Origin: Tetraselmis striata
Lineage: Eukaryota; Chlorophyta; Chlorodendrophyceae; Chlorodendrales; Chlorodendraceae
DNA length: 64,000 nucleotides
NCBI GenBank assembly: GCA_006384855.1
Contig: VCJN01002282.1
Coordinates: 1-64,000, forward strand
Reading direction: 5' to 3'
Shown here: positions 53,290-64,000 of the stretch, piece by piece
How the letters are laid out: every line of letters begins with the position of its first letter
Position numbering within the stretch: the first letter of the stretch is position 1
Notes under the pieces: model-generated
The model's input: the letters and a program-made list of their open reading frames with translations, nothing else
What the model was told of the DNA's origin: nothing
The model's database searches: none
Program-made: the position numbers and the translations under genes

Positions 53290-55518
53290 GGCTGTCCCCC
53301 TGCCGCTGCTGCTGCTGCTCACCCCCTCCTGCTGCGCGTCACGCCCGCCGCGTCCGCAGCTGGAGGGCCAGCTCCTTGCCCACACCGCTACCCACGCCGT
53401 GCTTGTGTCCTGGATGGCCAACCGCGGCCAGCAGCGATGAGAGGGGTGGGGTCAGAGCGCGCTGGGTGGTGCCGACCCCGGCACACCAGGGAGGATGGCG
53501 TCCCGCGGGCGACTTCCCGAGCCGCCGTGAAGCAGGCAGCAGCCCTTGGAATTGGGGCCGGGTGAGGGATATGTGCCACACGCCTACGGAAAGGTTGCCT
53601 AGCCAGGGAAGCGGTGGCGCCTAGAGAAGAGGGTGGCTGCTCCAGAAGGTCGGGGAGCCAACGCAGGACGCGCTGGCAGGATGTCTGGCAGTTTGCCTAA
53701 TAATGGGCCTAGTACGAGAGCATATAAAGACTGCATCGGAAGCCTATGCAGCAACTCTAGGGAGCGTAGCCAGGAAGGTGCCCAGACAGCGTACGAGTAT
53801 CGGGGCGCCTAGGTATGCAAGGAGCGTTGGGAGCCCAGGGAATATGTCAATATGCTGCATCTGAAGTCGACTACGGAGGACGCGCGGACTGGAAGGTGTT
53901 GGAAGCCTCGGAAGGAAGCCCGCGGCGGTAGCAGGGAAGGGAGGAGGCGCGGGGGGGTGGAGGGGAGGGGAACCACCCTCGGCGGTCGGTCCTTGGGCTT
54001 GACAACAGATTCACCTCCCCCCCCCCCCCCCCCCCCCCTTAAACACATACACACACCCCTGTACCTCCGCCCTTACCGCCCCGACAACCGCCGCATTCGA
54101 CTCGGTGCTCCCAGGCCAGAAGCTGGTCCTGCGCCCGACGGCTGGCCCCGCGCGAGGGGCACCTCCCCCGGTGCTTGAGACCTGCCCCACCGGCCTGATT
54201 AGGCTCGGTATGAGTCGCCAGACGCGTCGCGGATCGGCAACCCGACGCCACGCAATACTTGGTGTGAGCGCGGTCGCGGTCACGCGACAAATACCGGTAC
54301 GCACGGTACCCGAAGTGGCCGAATAAAGGAATGTCGCTACCAGTAGCTCGGTGCTATACGGGATACACGCACTGGAGTGCGGGGGCACCTGCTGCCACCG
54401 GCAAGGACTCGAGCGGAGGGGTCGGACGGTAGTCGCAAGTTGCGCGCTGGCTCCAGTAGCTCGCGACTGCGGGTTGGACAGGAATTTGCAGCGGAAGATT
54501 GCGAAGTCGCACGCTGCGCGTTTGCTCAGCTCGGGGTTGCGCGTACGGGTATGCTGCTGTGTCGCAGCAGGTCTTCTTGGCGGCTGCCTCGGCGCGGGCG
54601 GCGGGCGGCGGTGCCACATAAAACAGCATACTGTAACTCCAGGTAGTCCTTACTGGTACGGCAGTAGTCGGTACAGGTACCGCCGGTATCTCGTCGGCGG
54701 GTGTCATTTTGTCATCCCGCAGCACGTGCTGACGGATGACTGGAGTGCTCACCTGCTGGGGTGACGTCACCAGTCGTTAATACTTTATGGCGGTAAATGG
54801 ACACTTATCGTACGGGTTACGTGAGAACCTGGGATCTAAAGTACTGGTACTATCGTCGGCCAATAATCCATCAAGAAATTATAGTATTAGGGAATTTAAA
54901 AGGATGCATAGTTACCTCATTGTTGGTAGTAGGTAGGGGAATATAAACCTTTTCGAGAATTCCGGTGAAATATGTTCAGGTCGTCTGACGTGTCTTCTCA
55001 GTAGGTACGTTTCGAAATACAGCGATGCTAGTACTATACGCTGTACTTCATTAGCGACTATCCACAGAGGTAGTCGTCGACTACGGACGAAAAACTTTAT
55101 TCATCATCAAAAAATCAAATGCGGCTCACCGCCTCGCCGTCGGCTCGTCGCGCAAGCGGAGAGCCAGCAGCGCAACCAGCTAACCAGATCAACAGAGCCA
55201 GCAGCAAGCAATTTCAGAGCTGTTGTGCTGTCGTCCTCGCCGCGGGAATGAATTGGCGATCGTCCCCTGCCGCCGACTCCAGCCGAAGTAAATAAGCCGT
55301 TCAGCTACCGTTGCCACCAGTCTCTACATCAGCAGGATTGCAGGGTGTGTCACGGGGGATTGCCAAGCGACCGTGCTATGGAGCCAGTTTGTCGCTACTC
55401 GCAGTAAAGTGCTACTCAGTGCTACACCGGGGTGGTATACAGCACCTGCGGCCACGCGAGGGCTGAGCTGACGGGAGCCATCCAGCCTCCATACGCCACA
55501 TAAGGGAGCACTGCGACG
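53290..55518. other. Divergent region between the kinase and the PLP enzyme
   Basis: Both genes point away from this 2.2-kb stretch, so both promoters should lie in it; upstream noncoding or coding exons of the kinase may also be here. It contains a C run at 54,018-54,037. Open frames of 100-200 codons are present at about 54,000-54,760 on both strands but show no motif. Confidence 0.45.
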
Positions 55519-58500
55519 ATGCCACGGACGACCTGGCTGCAGCGCGCGCCAAACGCCACTGGAAGGCGGTGCCGGGGAGCAGCGCGCTGGCCGCCGCGCC
55601 GCGTGTCTGCGGCTGCCCACGCCGCGATGGGCTCGCTGGACGTCGAAGCGGCGCGCCGGGACACGCCGGGCTGCAGCGGCGTGGCACACTTCAACAACGC
55701 AGGTGAGGCGGGCGCAGGGCCAGATGTACGAGTGTAGAGTGCATTGCTTGCAGGTGCGTGGTAGGAATAGTGATGTCGACAAATAGCGACGACGGGTACC
55801 AGCAGGAGGGGTCGCGTAGACCTGCAATTTTGCATTTTGAGGACATACATATCGATACATGGATAAAGAGGCTAACAGAGTTCTAACCTTGGACAATATA
55901 TCTACACACTGTAGCATACATTCCTAGCATTTAATAGATACGGCCGGTATACAGGAAGTTATCCTGGAGAGATATAGGGCTGAGCCATATGGGCTAGTTT
56001 GGAACAGCCGAGTACAGATCGTGTTCATGGAGCGAGAAACCATAGCAAAGGAGGAACGCCGGCAAGAGCGATAAAATGGCACTTCATGGCAAATGTGCAG
56101 GTGCAGAGAAACATGCATGTATATCTGTAGGTTGTGTTTACTAAGAAAAGTACATAATCTGCAGCCCGAAAAGGATATGTCTCTGGTTCAGTATGGGTCG
56201 CTATTGCGTGTGGACTACTGCAGCTGTGCATGCGGTGGCTGCAGCTGAGCGTGGTGCCGCAATGGCTGCTGGCTACTGGCGCAGGCTCTTCGCTGCCCTC
56301 AGCGCCGGTTGTGGAGGCCGGCAAGGAATGGCTGGACCTGGAGGCGGAGATTGGCGGCTACGAGGCAGTGGCGAGGTGAGAGGGGGGGGGGGGGGGGGGG
56401 GCAAGGGTATGCATGCTGCACACGTGACAGTGTGGCGAGCTGCGCAGGACAGGGCGCTATCTGAAGGGGTTGCCTTTGTTATGCGGCATGTAGGCGGCCG
56501 GAGGTGCTGCGGAAGCCGTACACATCCATCGCGGAGCTGGTGAACTGCAGCCCAGATGAGGTGAGCTGATCTGCTACTGAGATGACGGGGGGGACAGCGG
56601 GGGGGGAAAGCAGGTGGCATTGGTGCTGCCTGTCTTCACCGTTCTCCCTGTTCCATGGCAGCGGCATGACCAGCCGGGCGCGGGTCTGCCGCAGGTGGCA
56701 GTCGTTACGAGCGCCACAATAGCATGGCAGCAGGTGTTCTTCGGCATCCCCTTCCAGCCAGGCGACCGCATCCTGACCTCCCAGGCGGAGTATGGCTCCA
56801 ACTTCATCAACTTTCTGCAGGTTGCGCAGCGCTTTGGGGCGAAGATCGAAGTCATTCCGGAGGTGGGCGCCATTGCCTGCTGCGGTTCAGCCCCGGCATG
56901 GTCACAACATGCCACGGGCGAGTCCTGAATGAGCAGGGTGCTAGCAGACCCCGGACGGCGACATCGACTCGGAGGCGCTGGCGGCCATGCTGGTGGGCCC
57001 AACTCCGCCCCGCCTGGTGGCCATTACGCACGTACCCACCAGCTCCGGGCGCGTCTACGATGCCGCGGCGGTAGGCGCCGCGACGCGGGCTGCGGGCGTG
57101 CCGTTCCTCCTGGACGCCTGCCAGTCGGTGGGGCAGGTGGGGCATTGCCAATACTAGCAACTACATCCTCGCGTTCATGCTCACGCTCATGCGCCTGTCG
57201 TTGATATGGATGCCAACCCTAAGATTGCTGCTGGTGTGAACGCCAGTCAGACCACATATGCCAAAGGTATACATGCTTGTGATTTAAATTATCATATTGA
57301 TAATCCTGATGGCGAAGCCAATGCTGCAGCGACTGAATGCGAATGCTGTCGATGCTTATGGCCATGTCAATGATGTGATGCTTACATGAAAGGACGGTAC
57401 TATTGCCAGTCAGAATGTCGATGCCAATGCCAACAACGTGTAAACCCTGTCATACGTTTCTGTCCTTGTAGTTAAGGGTGTGGGGTTTCTTCCAGCTGCC
57501 CGCCGCTGGCTGCTAGTCCCCTCATCTCCTCGGGCCAGCTCCGACATGACTGGAGCTGCCGTGCCGCGGCAGATGCCCATCGACGTGCAGCGCATCGGCT
57601 GCGACTTTCTCACCGCGACGGGGCGCAAGTACCTGCGGTGGGAGCCCCGCTTCCTCCCTTCCACCCGCAACTCCCATTGCCCCCCCCCCTCACCTGTCCC
57701 CCTGCCAAGATGCCTTCCATTGAGTGGGCGGCGCTGACTGCCTGGTTGAGTGGCCACCGTCCAGGGCGCCCCGGGGCTGCGGCTTCCTGTTTGCCTCCAA
57801 GTGCGCCCTGCCCCAATCCGCGTGCGCCATCCTCACTCTTTGTGGCTCCTCGGGACTGATTTCCCGCACTTATTTGTGGTGGGATGGGACCCGGGTGGGT
57901 GTTTGCGTGCGGGGGTCAGGGCGGCTATGCAGCTCTTCCCGCCCGCGATGCTGGACGTGTGGGGGGCGGAGTGGGAGTCGGCGTCCTCCTTCAGCATGGC
58001 CCCCACCGCCCGGCGCTACGAGTCCTACGAGATGAGCTTTGCCGCCAAGGTGAACCCTGCCCGCATCACGTGACAGGCTGGGGAAACTAACACTCAGAAC
58101 GCCGAGCTCGCGGGACCTGGGGAGTGGCAACAGATAACTTGTGCTTTCTCTGGTGCCACTGTGTGTATCGCTCCAAAACCATATTTCGGAACCTGTATCA
58201 TTTGTTATATGAGGATTGCCACTGTTTGTACACTTCTCCAATTCTTAAGCATCCCTTTTGCATGATATATAGTGGCCTTTCTGTCACACCGACCCACTTC
58301 TTGTAGATATGCATCCCCTTCGCCATTTCATATTTAGATACCTGGCAAACGTGTGTCAAGCGGTCTGTGTGCCCCTATGATACATACCATGGCTGAGTGC
58401 CGAATCCAAAATGTCCTCTCTGAGCTGTGCGGCAACTCCCATGCTACTGCCCCCTTGTCAGGCCGGCCTGGGCGTGGCGGTGCAGTACGCGCTGGACTTG

Positions 58501-59921
58501 TCGCTGGAGGTGCAGCGCCACCTCGAGAGTGGCGAGAGGGAGGACTATGTGGGACCATGGGGTTGACACCGTCACCAAAGCCAAATGCTTCGCGTGGTGC
58601 ATGGAAGCCAAACCCTAGCTAAATGTATCCCCCCCCCCCCCCCCCCACCCCCCATCCCGTCCCCTCACCCCCTCACCCCCTCACCCCCTCGGCTTGCTAG
58701 AGCATCTGGGAGCGCGTCCAGGCGCTGGCGGACGCGCTGCGGGCGGGCCTATGCGGTGTCCCGGGCGTTGAGGTGGCTGACAAGGGCCGCACCCTCTGCG
58801 GCATCGTCAGCTTCACCAAGGTGACTGCCCCCCCCCCCCCCTTCCGCGCACAGGCCTCCCATCCTCTTGCCCCTGACAATACAGCACCAAACGCACCACC
58901 GCGTTCAACCATCCATTCGTGTACAGAGCTGAACCTCTTGAGCTGCAGTTGCGCTCCTTCATAAAGCGAATACCACATGGCATGTACAGGTGCCAACACA
59001 CATTTAAGCCCCAAATTGCATGCGACCTATGGGAACACTACATATAGTCATGCTATCGTTTTGTCCACACTTGACCTCCGGCAGGCCGGGCGGGTTCTCA
59101 TTCGCAGCGTTATTATTACCGCGTCGGCACCCGTATAATGTTTTATTATCTCAAATCAGAGGCCATGGCACATCAATCTAACTTGGAACATTTCATCACA
59201 GTGGTAGTTGCCACAGTGTCGTCGCTAACGCTCCGAGTTCACATCCTAATTGTGTCATGAGCCACGGCCGGGTCAGAGCTGTTTTGCCTGGTCTACGCCG
59301 AAAAACCAGTACTAAGGTTTTTGCTATGCGGTAAACTTCCAGTTGGACGGATGTGTTCGTATCAAGGGGGGGGGGGGGGGGGGGGCTGATGCTCGGCGGC
59401 ATGCACATGCAGGAGGAGGTCGCCGCGGAGGCTGTTCAGAAGGCTCTGGCGGAGTCCGGCATCAACGTGTCGGTGTCACAGCGGCGATCCACCGTGCTGG
59501 TGGGGCCGCCATGCCCCCCTCCCATCCCCACCCCATCCTGCTCACCATCATTCCACTTTCCAGCCTGACCAGGAGGGCGATAGATGACCTCGCAGGCGCG
59601 CTATTGCGACCCTTAACGACGCATGCGATTTTAGTGCCGGGATGCCTACACGCGAGCAAAACAACTCGAATCATGCGGTTTAGTATCTATGGCCCTCCTG
59701 GCCAGGTTGTCATGCGGCCGACCGTCTCAGACCTGCCGCGACACGTTCCCCTCTCCCTATGGGTGATCCCTCCGTTGTCTGATGCGCTTTTGCTGCTGCC
59801 ATACATGCGGCAGGATTTTGATGAGCGTAGCCTGCAGGCTGTCGTGCGGGCCTCGGTGCATTACTACAACACGGAGGAGGAGGTCTCCGCAGTGGTGGCC
59901 GCAGTGGCCAACGTCCGCTGA
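55519..59921 (+). CDS. Class V aminotransferase-fold PLP enzyme (cysteine desulfurase / epimerase-like)
   Basis: Twelve exons join in phase: 55,519-55,702, 56,285-56,375, 56,494-56,560, 56,695-56,862, 56,948-57,136, 57,573-57,637, 57,765-57,800, 57,920-58,049, 58,462-58,509, 58,701-58,820, 59,413-59,499 and 59,814-59,921, giving 430 residues. The first 40 residues are Arg/Ala-rich, a possible organelle transit peptide. Family marks: AHFNNAGSSLPSAPVV at the start, LEAEIGGYEA, VTSATIAWQQ (119 on), LVAITHVPTSSGRVYDA, PFLLDACQSVGQ (Asp226 binds the pyridine nitrogen), TATGRKYLRAPRGCGF (Lys252, Schiff base), and VRASVHYYNTEEEV at the end. The GRKYLR-(G/A)PRG pattern points to isopenicillin-N-epimerase- or hercynylcysteine-lyase-like members rather than NifS/IscS. 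The substrate cannot be read from sequence. Confidence 0.88.
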
Positions 59922-59929
59922 CGCTTCAG

Positions 59930-62350
59930 GCGGCGTCGTGGTGTATAATGGTGCGGTGGCGGGACTTTGGAGCTGCCGCTGCTTACCCGTAGTGGACTGT
60001 TGTTGGTTCTGACACCCAGTGTTGGACGGGAAAAATGACGATGGCAGCCGTTGGCTGGTTTGATGATGAAGCACCAAAGAATCCGTGTTCGCTCCGATAT
60101 GCATCCTTTGCCAACGAATGGATTGTCACCCGCCTTGACAGTACTGGGAGGCTGCATCAAGCATCATGCCCTAAAGATCAACAGCAATCATGTTAAGATG
60201 GGTAAAGGTCCTAGATCACGATGCGCCCTCGTCTGATCTCATTTGTTGTGGCATTTGACGACCGATGCGTATGATATATGGGCTCTTCAAATCAAGATCG
60301 TGATCGAGTCTGGATTACCCGCTGAGAATAATCCAGACTCAAGGCGTGCTGCAATGGGAAATCAAATCCCGCAATTTCACTACTCTGCCAAATGATTGAT
60401 ACATCTGATAAACAAAGGGGGCCACGCGCACAGTGATACTGTAAAAGAATCGGCAAATAAAGATCAACATGCTGTATGATGTTTATGTGCCTTATATGTA
60501 TATCATATCAGTACTACTTTAGGCGGACCCGCCGTACTTTCCATCTTTCGCGATGGAAGTTTCTCACAACGCTATTCCTATCGTTTTTCCCAAGCCACAC
60601 AGGCATGCTGTCTCTCGCTCCAGCCGCACGGACCCGCATATGGTCGGTTGCAAAAGCATCGCCCGTAGCGTGCGGCCCTCTCAAGGCCAGTCCCTCAGCC
60701 ATCGTGCGTAGTACCCGTCGCCTTCGTATTTTCCTTTTTTGTAAGCCTCCATGTCCGTCCCTAACATGCACGCTAGTCCGCTGTGATGCCAGGGTTTTCT
60801 CGAGCCCGCCGACCCTAGACAAACCTGGCCAGTCCCCTTAATGCGTAGTTGCCACCCGCTGCCATGCCGTTTGCATCGAGAGCCCCCCCCCCAAGTACGC
60901 CCCCTCCTCGCCTACCCCTTCCCCACCAGCAGAGCCTCCGCACTCAGGCTGAGGCAGCCGAGGCGTCCCGCCCGACGTGCAGAGGGCGTTGGGCGGGCGG
61001 GCGCGATGGGGGGGGGGGGGGGGGGGGGGGCTCTGCTAGGGACGCTGTCGTTCTTGCTCTCCCCGACAAGACCCTGACATGGCGTGCATGGAGTGAGATG
61101 GGCTCGTCAGCACTCGACGGATCCCAATTTTCATATGCGCCGACTGACCTAGGATGGCACAAACAATGTCATCAGCATACACGTGTGCTACAGAGGGTAT
61201 GGCGGTGTGTGGTGTTGCTGGCGCGGTATTGCCGGCACAGACAACATCTATGGCCATTGCAGCCACATGTATCATTGGCAACGACGACGACGATAATTTT
61301 CGGGACACTGCGCATGATTTGCAGCCGACGACACGCTCGGCGTGGCACCTCACTGACATGGGGCTATAGTGCTTGGCACTTAGCGACCATAGAGCTGACG
61401 ACGGACAAGCTTCAAGCTGCCAACGACTTTCTACCGGCTGTGCGTAAGCAAGTGAGCGAGTGCGCCACATCGACAAGCATCATACGCTGGAGTGGCAGTG
61501 ATCTTTGATCCATGGGATGGGCACGGCAACACCGCTAATGCCCTACAACCCTGTAAAAGAAAGTAATCAACAAATACTTTTATATCCAACCCGACGTATC
61601 ATACCAAGATGTGCGAGAAACACTGGAGCCTACCGTATACACCAGATCGCCAGCAATATAGTGGCAACGATGACGACGACGACAACGCCGCGGGAGGAGA
61701 ACCCTTGATCATGGTGACCTCCCCGTGGCAGTTTCAGCTACTTTACCTGGCGCTGCCCATAAGCCAGTTATGGCATTGTGCGCGGACAGTCACCCGTTTC
61801 GTGCAAGTACCCATCTTCTACATTGCGGAGGGACGTTCCCCGTGCATGCAGTGGTTGCGGTGTCTTGGCGATTGTGGGCGACTTATTGCCGGCGACATGC
61901 CGCGCAACCGGACCACACGCCGGGCAACGATGTGGCTGCTGGTTTTCCGCGACAACGCGCGGGGGGAGCGAGAGCTACGACCTGAGCGGCGCCACTCTGT
62001 GGCGTCCATTCATTTCTACACCGAGGAGAGCGCTGGCGATTAGCGTCACTGAGGCGGCGAGCGTACGGGCAGCGGCCGCTCACCTTTTTGGCGACCGACC
62101 GTCTGGAGTGTGTGTGGGGGGGGGGGGGGGGGGGGGGGGGTATTTAGTTGGTGACAGTGCCCCGTGCGGGAATGCGAAGATGCGACGGCGACAACCGTAA
62201 CATCTACGATATCTGACGGCGCACGACGCCCGACACAGCCCAAGACCTATATGTGCATATAGGGTTTTAGCTAGGGCTCATGCCTTGGTTGAAACCTCAC
62301 AGCATAAGGCACCTTATAATCTACGGGCTCAGTTCGTAGTCAAAGCCCTG
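59930..62350. other. Region downstream of the PLP enzyme, no supported gene
   Basis: Open frames of up to 220 codons exist (for example 60,849-61,508 and 61,609-62,043), but none shows a domain or splice-consistent partner. G runs lie at 61,009-61,030 and 62,117-62,141. Confidence 0.45.
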
Positions 62351-62389
62351 AACATGGCACAATGATACCTACATACAGCCAAGCCTTTT

Positions 62390-62600
62390 GCGGAAGTTCG
62401 TGGCGATGTGTAGGACTTATTGGCGAAGTGTACAGCCCATTTCTAGGTTGCTGGACTTCGTGGCAAAGTGTACAGCTACGCCCTATACTGGGCGCGGCTG
62501 GCTGGACTTGCTTGTGGCGAGGTGTACGGTTGCTTCGGCAACTGGATTCTGTGGAGAAGTGTATATACTAGCAAGGTGTGCAAGTTTGCGGCGACATCAC
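62390..62600 (+). repeat. Degenerate minisatellite around TGGCGAAGTGTACAGC
   Basis: Five or so variants of the word (for example TGGCAAAGTGTACAGC, TGGCGAGGTGTACGG) recur at 45-60 bp spacing, several preceded by GGACTTCG or GGACTT. Confidence 0.65.
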
Positions 62601-62796
62601 ATTATCGGTAGTGTCGTCATCGCCGCAAGTAGACCCAAGCAGCCAAGGTGGCGACATCCCTTTCCGACAGGGCTTTCCGTAGTTGGATCGTTGCCTTATC
62701 GTCCGTCGTAGAGACGCTGCAAGGGTTTCGCGGTTTCAATCATGTCCCCGGGCGGAAAAATTACGTATGACATATGTTCATACTATTATAGCCATC

Positions 62797-63233
62797 ACTA
62801 TCACTATCATTACCACTACCACTACCACGACCACGACCACTACCACTACCACTACCACTACCACTACCACGACCACGACCACGACCACTACCACGACCAC
62901 TACCACTACCACTACCACTACCACTACCACTACCACTACCACTACCACTACCACTACCACTACCACTACCACTACCACTACCACTACCACTACCACTACC
63001 ACTACCACTACCACTACCACTACCACTACCACTACCACTACCACTACCACTACCACTACCACTACCACTACCACTACCACTACCACTACCACTACCACTA
63101 CCACTACCACTACCACTACCACTACCACTACCACTACCACTACCACTACCACTACCACTACCACTACCACTACCACTACCACTACCACTACCACTACCAC
63201 TACCACTACCACTACCACTACCACTACCACTAC
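62797..63233 (+). repeat. ACTACC hexanucleotide microsatellite, about 437 bp
   Basis: More than 60 nearly perfect ACTACC units, with a few ACGACC variants confined to the first 120 bp. The frames across it (poly-Thr, Tyr-His or poly-Val) are artefacts. Confidence 0.97.
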
Positions 63234-64000
63234 CTCACGATTGCTATCACTATTAATAATGATATTGTTCGGATTGTCCGAGTGTTGGCGGTCACCCCAC
63301 CCAGCCACCACCGCGGTAGCGGGCCGGGCGATACGTTCCCGGTGCCGACATAGCGCATGATGATCAGCAGCGGGCCGTGCGTCGTGCGTTCGTGCATTGC
63401 GCAAGCGGGGGAATGTCGAACTCTATGCCGAAAATACCCGGACCTCGTCTCCATCACGAAACCCATGACGCACAAAACCACGGAACCCGGACGCCGCCAC
63501 GTGATCGATCCGAATATTCATACTTAGCGCCCAGATATCGATGCACGCCGACATGTCGTCTGCGGCGCTGCCCGCCGTAGCCGCGCCCGCCGACGCTTTT
63601 TTTAAAACCGACGACCGCCGACATTCATCCGGGCACGATTCCAAATTAACTCGTTTTGGGGCGGCATTTTGTATATATATATCCCATCTTCTACTACATC
63701 ACGTGTCACAGCATCCCAAGGCCGGACTCTACAGTGGTCTTCGGCGGAACCTCTAAGTGGGGCCTCTATCGGGGACCCCTTAGGAGTACCACCTACAGAA
63801 GAAGACGAACTGTTGTACGGTTGGTTGTAGTTGCAGGCGGGCGCAAAACTACGCAAAAACCAACGCAAATTTTAGCGTAGTAGCCGCAGCTAATTAGCAG
63901 TATAGATAGCATTCCTCCATGTAGTCCTCATGAGAGTGTTGACAACCACCGGCCACCTCCGTTCCACAATTCCCACATCGCGGGCTGGACCGACCTATGA
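63234..64000. other. Right end of the window, no supported gene
   Basis: Short open frames only; no family, repeat or RNA gene is recognised. Confidence 0.5.

Noticed and set aside
53421-53421. Kinase start at 53,421
   Set aside because: The codon there is TTG; the first ATG in the frame is at 53,289, which I used, although an upstream exon remains possible.
61036-61476. A YADD-like reverse transcriptase motif on the minus strand (VYADDIVCAI)
   Set aside because: No other reverse transcriptase motif is found upstream or downstream in any frame, so it is probably chance.
62683-63404. Long open frames of poly-Thr, Tyr-His or poly-Val
   Set aside because: They are translations of the ACTACC microsatellite in different frames, with no unique coding sequence.

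Overview
The window looks like a nuclear contig from a GC-rich eukaryotic microbe, most likely a chlorophyte green alga. Three host-type genes have many short exons with GT-AG introns and strong C/G third-position bias. DIRS-type elements with split direct repeats, of the kind known from volvocalean algae, sit beside Copia, MULE, Harbinger, LINE and SINE sequences. Pure C or G runs of about 10-25 bases lie inside introns, often just after the 5' splice site. There is no bacterial operon structure and no CRISPR array. The species cannot be named from the sequence alone.

Positions 1-40,200 are a nested transposon graveyard: a decayed Copia element (1-2866, minus, continuing off the left edge); a MULE transposase pseudogene (3838-5893); a Copia LTR fragment (5899-6194); a divergent gene pair with a Ulp1-like domain (7433-14447), carrying a tandem array of about 370-bp hairpin units; a second Copia element (15,130-21,193) whose 3' LTR was split by a 5'-truncated LINE; a DIRS-like element with full A1-B1A2-B2 split direct repeats (21,298-25,801); a 658-bp foldback element built from about 20 short palindromes (25,803-26,460); two opposed copies of a tyrosine-recombinase element that carries gag and recombinase but no reverse transcriptase (26,793-30,352 and 36,426-39,627); three copies of a tRNA-derived SINE; and a Harbinger-like element with a Myb-like gene and a truncated transposase (33,808-36,360).

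Positions 40,200-60,000 hold the host genes: a RING-CH (MARCH-like) membrane E3 ligase (40,369-45,073, plus), a protein kinase assembled from 12 exons with a C-terminal CaaX-like end (53,289-47,270, minus), and a complete 12-exon class V PLP enzyme (55,519-59,921, plus). The splice phases agree at every junction of the kinase and PLP gene models.

Positions 60,000-64,000 are largely noncoding, with a 437-bp ACTACC microsatellite. Most transposon genes are broken by stops and frameshifts; the gag and recombinase genes of the 36,426-39,627 element are the exception and appear intact. Exon limits were read by eye from splice consensus, reading phase and family motifs, not from transcripts.
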